Part shown: in pieces, positions 58,501 to 64,000 of the stretch
Position numbering within the stretch: position 1 is the stretch's first letter
How the letters are laid out: each line of letters begins with the position of its first letter
Origin: Aralia elata
Taxonomy: Eukaryota > Streptophyta > Magnoliopsida > Apiales > Araliaceae
Assembly: GCA_034770075.1 (NCBI GenBank)
Contig: CM068385.1
Coordinates: forward strand, 47,018,721 to 47,082,720
Direction of reading: 5' to 3'
DNA length: 64,000 nucleotides
The notes under the pieces: generated by a model
Told to the model about the DNA's origin: nothing
Databases searched by the model: none
What the model saw: the letters and a program-made list of their open reading frames with translations, nothing else
Made by a program: the position numbers and the translations under genes

Positions 58501-58770
58501 ACGCCCAACTTCCAAATGTCATCAAATTCAACGCCGAGCATCGCTAAACATAACTTTCCACCGTATTATCATTCAGGCACAGATATCCAAGCACGGGCTT
58601 GCCCTCGTGGCTTGGCCAACGCCGAACGCCGTGCACGCTTTTCGACGCCGTGCACGGCCAACTACCAAATGTTATTAAATTAAGCACTGAGCGTCGCCAA
58701 ACACTAATTTCCATCGTACTACCATTCGGGCACAGATGTCCAAGCACGGGCATTGGATCAATATGAACAA
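58456..58770. repeat. 153-bp tandem duplication
   Basis: A unit beginning GGCTTGGCC(G/A)ACGCCG at 58456 and again at 58609 contains GCCGTGCACG(C/G)C, an AAATGT(C/T)ATTAAATT-like stretch and a CAGATATCCAAGCACGGGC-like end. Two copies, fairly diverged. Confidence 0.75.
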
Positions 58771-58969
58771 CGATCCGAGCGGTTATTATTTTCAATCCTA
58801 CAAACATAATGAAAATGCATCAAAGCAACATAAAACATGTAAAAATTACTAAAAACTAAATTATGTAGAAATATGATAAAAATAACTAAAAATCATATAA
58901 AAGTCCCAAAAACTAACAAACTATCAAAGTCAAAGGTACCCAAATTGTGTGTATAAAACACCCTCATCA

Positions 58970-59583
58970 GCAAGAGGGGTATATCTCTCCAAACTATCCA
59001 AGGCTAAAGAAGATGAGGGAATGTTTCGCGTGCGGGTCAGCAGAGCAGTAGATTAAGGACTGCCCAAAGAAGGGGACAAGTAGTGGAAGCGACAACAAGG
59101 CGGGAAACAACAAGTTAACAATTGGTGGACCAGTGCAGCCCAACCGACCTACTGCTAAGACATTCAACATGACCGTCCAGGACGCGGTGACTTCCAAGGA
59201 TGTGGTGTGAGGTATTATCCCGATTAACGACATAAATGCCTACGTGTTATTCGATTCAAGTGCTACTTGCTCATTTGTATCTGAAGAATTTGCCAAACGA
59301 TTAGAATTACCCCAAGAATAATTAGGGTATACGCTGAACATAGGAGTGGCAAATAACGAAGTGATTCCCGTAGAATCTATATAAATAAATTATTGCACAC
59401 AAATTAAGGGACATAAACTCAATGTAGATTTGATCTCGATAAGATTGAGAGAGGTTGACGTAATCCTAGGAATGGACTGGTTATATAACCACGGGGCAAT
59501 AATTGACAGCCAAAAGAAAAGTGTGAACCTTCAGACCCCAAATCGATCTAAGGTAGTGTTTTATAATAGCACATCGCCTAGAT
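58970..59583 (+). pseudogene. Tekay-like zinc knuckle and protease
   Basis: Continues the gag frame: YISPNYPRLKKMRECFACGS, then IKDCPKKG completing the knuckle, NRPTAKTFNMTVQDAV, and protease NDINAYVLFDSSATCSFVSE. The catalytic DSG is changed to DSS, which should abolish activity. LNVDLISIRLREVDVILGMD and WLYNHGAIID follow. Several in-frame stops (for example after CGSAEQ and SKDVV). It covers the site where the minus-strand twin is cut at 21138. Confidence 0.85.
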
Positions 59584-59631
59584 AAATGTATTGTCTGACA
59601 ATGATGTAGGCCAAAAATTATTGAGGAAAGG

Positions 59632-60244
59632 ATGTGTAGGCTATTTAGCCATGTTGTAGACACTCGTAAAGTGGGAGTAGAATTAAATAGTGTACCAATA
59701 GTAAAAGAGTTTCTGGACATGTATGCGAGCGATTTGCCAGGTCTTCCACCCGATAGGGAGATCGAATTCGCGATAGAATTAATGTCGGGGACGACACCGA
59801 TTTCGAAGGGTTTGTATCGTATGGTGCTTGTAAAAATGAAAGATTTGATGGTTCAGTTGCATAAATTACTAGATAAGGGTTATATTCGGCCAAGTGTGTC
59901 TCTATGGGGAGCACCAGTTTTGTTCGTTTAAAAGAAAGACGGATCGTTGCGACTTTGCATCGATTACCGAGAGTTGAACAAGGTAACGATCAAGAATAGG
60001 CATCCTTTGCCAAGAATCGATGATCTTTACGACCAACTGAATGGAGCGAAGTGTTTTTCAAAGATAGATTTAAGAATGGGTTATCATCAATTGAAGGTAC
60101 GAAACGAAGACATACCGAAGACGGCGTTCCGAACTCGGTATGGACATTACGAATTCTTGGTGATATCATTCGGTTTAACTAACGCCCCAGTAGCCTTTAT
60201 GGACTTGATGAATCGAGTTTTCAAGCCATATTTGGATAAGTTCG
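59632..60244 (+). pseudogene. Tekay-like reverse transcriptase, N-terminal half
   Basis: One frame with a single TAA (59929-59931, in VLFV-stop-KKDGS). Visible RT blocks: FPDVFxxDLPGLPPxREIEF-like YASDLPGLPPDREIEFAIEL, KDGSLRLCIDYRELN, NRHPLPRIDDLYDQL, FSKIDLRMGYHQLKV, KTAFRTRYGHYEFLVISFGL and TNAPVAFMDLMNRVF. It ends at KPYLDKFV, just before where the catalytic YxDD-type box would be, because an LTR was inserted at 60245. Confidence 0.9.
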
Positions 60245-60410
60245 TGTGACGCCCCTAAATCCGGGTCACCTGAACCGCAGATCTGGTTCGTCACTATCTA
60301 ATACATGCATCATACTATTGATACTTTGCAGCGGAAATAAAGAAATATTTACATTGATATAACATAAATAATCATGTCCCAAGTCTCGAAACCAAGACTA
60401 CTACAAAACA

Positions 60411-63141
60411 TGTGACACCCCCAAATCTGGGTACTTCAACTCCATAGATTTGGTGTTCACTATACCATACATTCACGACTAACTACCCATGACAAAGATA
60501 ATATAATTAAATTAAGTCGAATAAAACATCTTCCCACAAAAAGGGGTTACATCACAAATATCTTAAATAAACAAATCCCAGGTTATCTAACCTCTATTAC
60601 ATCAGTGCGGAATAAAACATAATATTAAATAAGTCTTTGTTACAAATAAACATCAAGTGGATAGTAAATCTCTTGCTAATTTGGCATCTTGCCCTTGCCT
60701 TTGCTCGTGGACGGCTCATCCGATTTCTCTACCTTAGCTGCAATGTTTTAGTGCAAGAGTGAGCAAACAATTGCCCACAAGTGTGATAACAATAACAATT
60801 GAATAACCAATGAAGTAGATTTCAACTGAGGTATAATAGTTTTTCTGAATTCAATCGATAACTAGTCAAGATCAGAAAACTCAATAGAAAGCTTAGCTCA
60901 AGAACTGAATATAGATTCAGGATTAAAAGTGTATCTGAGGGTCACAAGACCTCGAACTATGTCCTAGGTTATCAAGTATTTCTACCGCAACCTTTAACAG
61001 TCTTATAGACTATGGAACATCCATCTCGTACTCAGGGGGATCAGCCATTTGTACAATGTATTGTGCACAAACATTTTAACGCTGTCGCGTAATTAATCCC
61101 CTATATTAGGGTTGTTCATCTCAGTTTAGCATCAGAATTCGTACCAAAAGGAACTTGGTTTGGAAAGATTTTAAAATGTTCTAAGTCTTTAGAACGCTCA
61201 TCAACTAAGGACTAGCTGAATCAATTAGGGTTTGCTAGTCACTAAAGCATTTGATTCATCAATAAAGTTTGTGCAATGGAAATTCTGTTCAAAGTTTGAA
61301 TAACGATCAATGATCGAACAATAAGAGACTGGAATAAATGTAAGCACTTGACATGAACAACAACCTTGCTTGAATAATAGTAAGCTAAGGCTAGTAAGCT
61401 TGCCCAATGAAAGTAAACTTGCTTTAAATAAAATAACAAGATTAAAGGTGAAAAACTTGCCTCGTACGTAGATTACAGATTTAAATAATTCACGTTCCTT
61501 AATCACCCTATACATTTTGATTACAAAACGATAACGATAATTAGTTACAGATTCATATACATTTTAAGTCTCGTTCTTATCCTATTTCATTTAATATATC
61601 AAATGTCATTTGATATTCATTAAATATTCGCTTACCACTCATTGTAGTATCTTATTTATCATTAAATACCTTAATCAAAGCTTTAAACATGTACACGGCA
61701 TCATAATAAAATAAAAATAAAAATATTTCAGTTACTGTTCCCTCGCCGGGGCGGGAATTTACTTAACAAAACTCTCGTCGGGGCGAGACCTCGTCGGGGC
61801 GGGAATTTACTTAATAAAAAGCTCGCCAGGGCGAGACTTCGCCGGGGTGAAGATTTCCCTTACAATTTTCTCGCCGGGGCGAGAGACTCGGTAGTCACCT
61901 CCTACAGTTCGCGAACCTGTGAAAACTTTGGCCAAATTTTTCGAATTCTACCATCCAACACATAGTTTAAACATACCCAGATATCAAATATGATATAAAA
62001 TAATTACCCATCATGTTTCTACACATACTAACCATTATAATACTCATAACCAACCAAATTGAACCAAAAATTCTCTGTTTAAACCAAATATTCATGTTTT
62101 AGCCATTTTAATAAAATCAACTACTGTAAACTCATCTTTCAATCATTTTAATCCATTCTATTTGCATTCTTTTCGTTTTTCATTATATAATCATAATCAA
62201 ACGTCAATTTACCGGTTAATAACCAAATTGAACATCAATTTTCATACATATATACCATACATGAAATAAGACTCTGTTAAAATAAAAACTCAATCTTAAA
62301 GCATGCTTTCATGGATTAATTCATTCAAATTAGTTTATAATCGTCACATAATCTCTAACACATGCTTACAAATAATTATAACCAAGTAATTCATGCTTTG
62401 AACAACTAACTTCATATACAGTAAAGTAAAAGTAAAAAGAAATACAGTGAAGAACATTATACCTTCTATTGCTTAGAAAAATTTGATTAATCTCATTGCT
62501 TAAATTCTTACTTCCAATTCCCAAATTTTTCTTCTCAAATTCTCTCTTCTAACACTCTCTTCTTCTCTGTATATATTTTCTCTCTTCTTCTTAAACTTAG
62601 ATAATAGCTGATAACCTTTTTAGTTTTTAACGTACTCAGCTTTCAATTTGACAGTTAAAGAAAAACAAAGGGTTAGGCCTTGTTTGGCAAACCCAAATAC
62701 CAAATAATCCATTTTTACCAACCAAGGGTCACAAGGCCTTATTTGGTTTAACAAAAATAAAACCTTTCCCATTTATTTTAATAAATCATTATATTATATA
62801 GTTTTAATTGTCACACTTTTAATTTAATTAAACTTATTATTAAATAAATTCAATTATACCTTACTAATTAATTAATAATTCTATTTAACCAATAACAATA
62901 ACATCAAATAAATTATCTTATTCAAATAAATCATTTATTCAAATAAACCATTTAATCATCTAATTTAATTATTAAATTAAATTAGAATAATCACATCAAA
63001 TCACAATTGAATAACATTTAACATAAATTCTTTCACCATAACTTTATAAATTATTTATTTTACTCAATAAACAAATTAATAAAAATATTTATATAACTCA
63101 ATAAATATTTTTATTTAATCATAAAAATTGCATTCATTACA
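60411..63141 (-). mobile_element. Tekay-like solo LTR (2.7 kb)
   Basis: Minus-strand TGTAATGAATGC (63141) to GGGGGTGTCACA (60411), with perfect 5-bp duplication aaaca (60406-60410 and 63142-63146). No internal sequence. GC-rich CTCGCCGGGGCGAG words lie at 61742-61884; the rest is AT-rich. Confidence 0.9.
61742..61884. repeat. CTCGCCGGGGCGAG dyads in Tekay-like solo LTR
   Basis: Six degenerate copies near 61742, 61773, 61789, 61821, 61838 and 61869, with arms CTCGCC/GGCGAG. Two are followed by GGGAATTTACTTAA. Confidence 0.8.
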
Positions 63142-64000
63142 AAACATAACTTAATACATAAGGGTAATTAAGTCTTAATACATCACAAAAGTCAACGAGT
63201 CTTAATACATAATTAAAATGGTAATCTTAACGGTAAAAAGCTAATCAGTAGCTTTGCCTTTGCATTTATCCTTCCTTGAGCTTTCACAACGAGCTCCACT
63301 AACTAAAATATTTTAAGAAAAGCAAAGGTGAGCAACAAATTTGCTCAGCAAGTATAATAACAATAATCATGAATCATCACATGAATACTTTATAGTTTAC
63401 AAGAATCAAGAGAATAAAAGATAGCTCAAGAACTTGCACAATTCCTATGAATGATCTCTTTAACACAATTGTAGGGCCTTTATGGACCAAATGATTTCAA
63501 TGTTCCCAAATGGAGGAAATATTCTATACTAAGTAGTCATCATGACACTAAACTTTTACTAGAATCACCAGAATTTCATCTGATAACCCAACATACTAAT
63601 ACACTAGGTGATCAGCCTAATGTACCCGGTGTTATGCATAACCCCTTTTATATACTATTCACGCGCGTGTCGGTTCCCCGACATACATACTGTTTCCCCT
63701 ACTATGAGGGTTGTTCATATCAACTTTACATATGAATCTAAACCAAACAATTTGATAGGATAACTTTACTTAACAACAATGATTATTAAACATACGTCTA
63801 GCCGAAACAATTGGCTTTGACATCTATCTTATGTAGTTCAGGGAATATAGAACTTGAAAGCTTTAATAACATGCGTTGAAGCATAGCTAGGTAACGTGAA
63901 CGATTATCAGTTCATCCTAAGAGTACTTGCAATATGACCATGATTGAAGTAAAGGAACCTGCATAGAATATCTCGAATAAGATAAGAAACTCACTTATTG

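Larger units (their letters stand above)
56698..58969 (-). mobile_element. Solo Athila-like LTR, reverse (2.3 kb)
   Basis: Minus-strand TGATGAGGGTGTTTTATACA (58969) to AATCGACCAACA (56698). Flanks acaag (56693-56697) and gcaag (58970-58974) match 4/5, and the zinc-knuckle frame resumes after excision. It contains a CpG-dense block (57915-58500), a 153-bp tandem duplication, a TATA-like CTATATATAA (minus strand, 57826-57835) and the duplicated GGATAGACATATACC block. Confidence 0.85.
53861..60244 (+). mobile_element. Tekay-like Ty3/gypsy element (5' LTR part to RT)
   Basis: Partial 5' LTR (53861-54496), primer site, leader ORF (54726-55482), gag (55785-56697, continuing at 58970), protease, RT up to 60244. 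It is interrupted by an Athila-like solo LTR and truncated in RT by the reverse LTR at 60245 (expected duplication gttcg, 60240-60244). Confidence 0.85.
60245..64000 (-). mobile_element. Tekay-like LTR, reverse, split; continues past window
   Basis: Plus-strand TGTGACGCCCCTAAATCCGG at 60245 is the reversed LTR 3' end. The LTR is interrupted at 60410/63142 by a solo LTR and resumes with the family block at 63250-63680 (GTGAGCAACAAATTTGCTCA, GATCAGCC, TATGCATAA). Its other end and any internal region lie beyond 64000. Confidence 0.85.

Noticed and set aside
57889..58683. Several long open frames (up to about 236 codons) on both strands
   Set aside because: They lie in a CpG-dense repeat block, encode Ala/Arg/Pro low-complexity in several frames at once, and sit inside a solo LTR.
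1..64000. Host protein-coding gene, tRNA, rRNA, CRISPR array or bacterial mobile system
   Set aside because: Every coding stretch recognised belongs to LTR retrotransposons, and the repeats are LTR-associated without spacer-repeat regularity.

Overview
This window is repeat-rich plant nuclear DNA, most likely eudicot pericentromeric or other heterochromatin. I found no host gene, no rRNA or tRNA gene and no CRISPR array. Almost every base belongs to LTR retrotransposons inserted into one another: Ty3/gypsy Athila-type (tRNA-Asp-like primer site TGGCGCCGTTGCCGGGGA), Ty3/gypsy Tekay/Del-like chromoviruses (primer site TGGTATCAAAGC, LTR ends TGTAAT...GTCACA), and one Ty1/copia family (LTR TGAAAG...CTAACA, primer site TGGTATCAGAGC). 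Lineage names rest on motif recognition, not on a search.

Layout. 1-3909: reverse Tekay-like LTR. 3910-21137: outer Athila (+) with an integrase piece, an env-like ORF and a 3' LTR. It is split by the reverse Tekay LTR and by a tandem non-autonomous Athila array on the minus strand (LTR-gag/pro-LTR-gag/pro-truncated LTR, 4474-16719). The outer Athila sits in the protease gene of a Tekay-like element on the minus strand (21138-25264, continuing at 31608-31786). That Tekay element also carries a solo Athila-like LTR (21805-23893), a copia element (25265-31602, target duplication ATCCT) and a reverse copia element (31787-37070). The reverse copia in turn holds a copia solo LTR (33430-35256, TGATC) and a forward copia element (37071-43228). 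43229-53860: minus-strand Athila lacking pol, its 5' LTR split by a 4-kb Tekay-like solo LTR (49205-53249). 53861-60244: Tekay-like element (+) with leader ORF, gag, protease and RT, interrupted by a solo Athila-like LTR (56698-58969). 60245-64000: reverse Tekay-like LTR containing another solo LTR (60411-63141, AAACA).

All coding regions are decayed or truncated. Most useful leads: (1) a hairpin in the Athila 3' untranslated region, present three times in the tandem elements and once in the outer Athila, with compensatory changes in both stems; (2) a coiled-coil ORF between primer site and gag in both Tekay-like elements; (3) GC-rich dyad-symmetric short repeats, specific to each family, in U3 and often just upstream of a TATA box; in the Athila elements the same word recurs before the env-like ORF, and one word is shared by an Athila and a copia element; (4) two copia insertions sharing the same loss of one Asp of the RT YVDD motif, which suggests mobilisation in trans.
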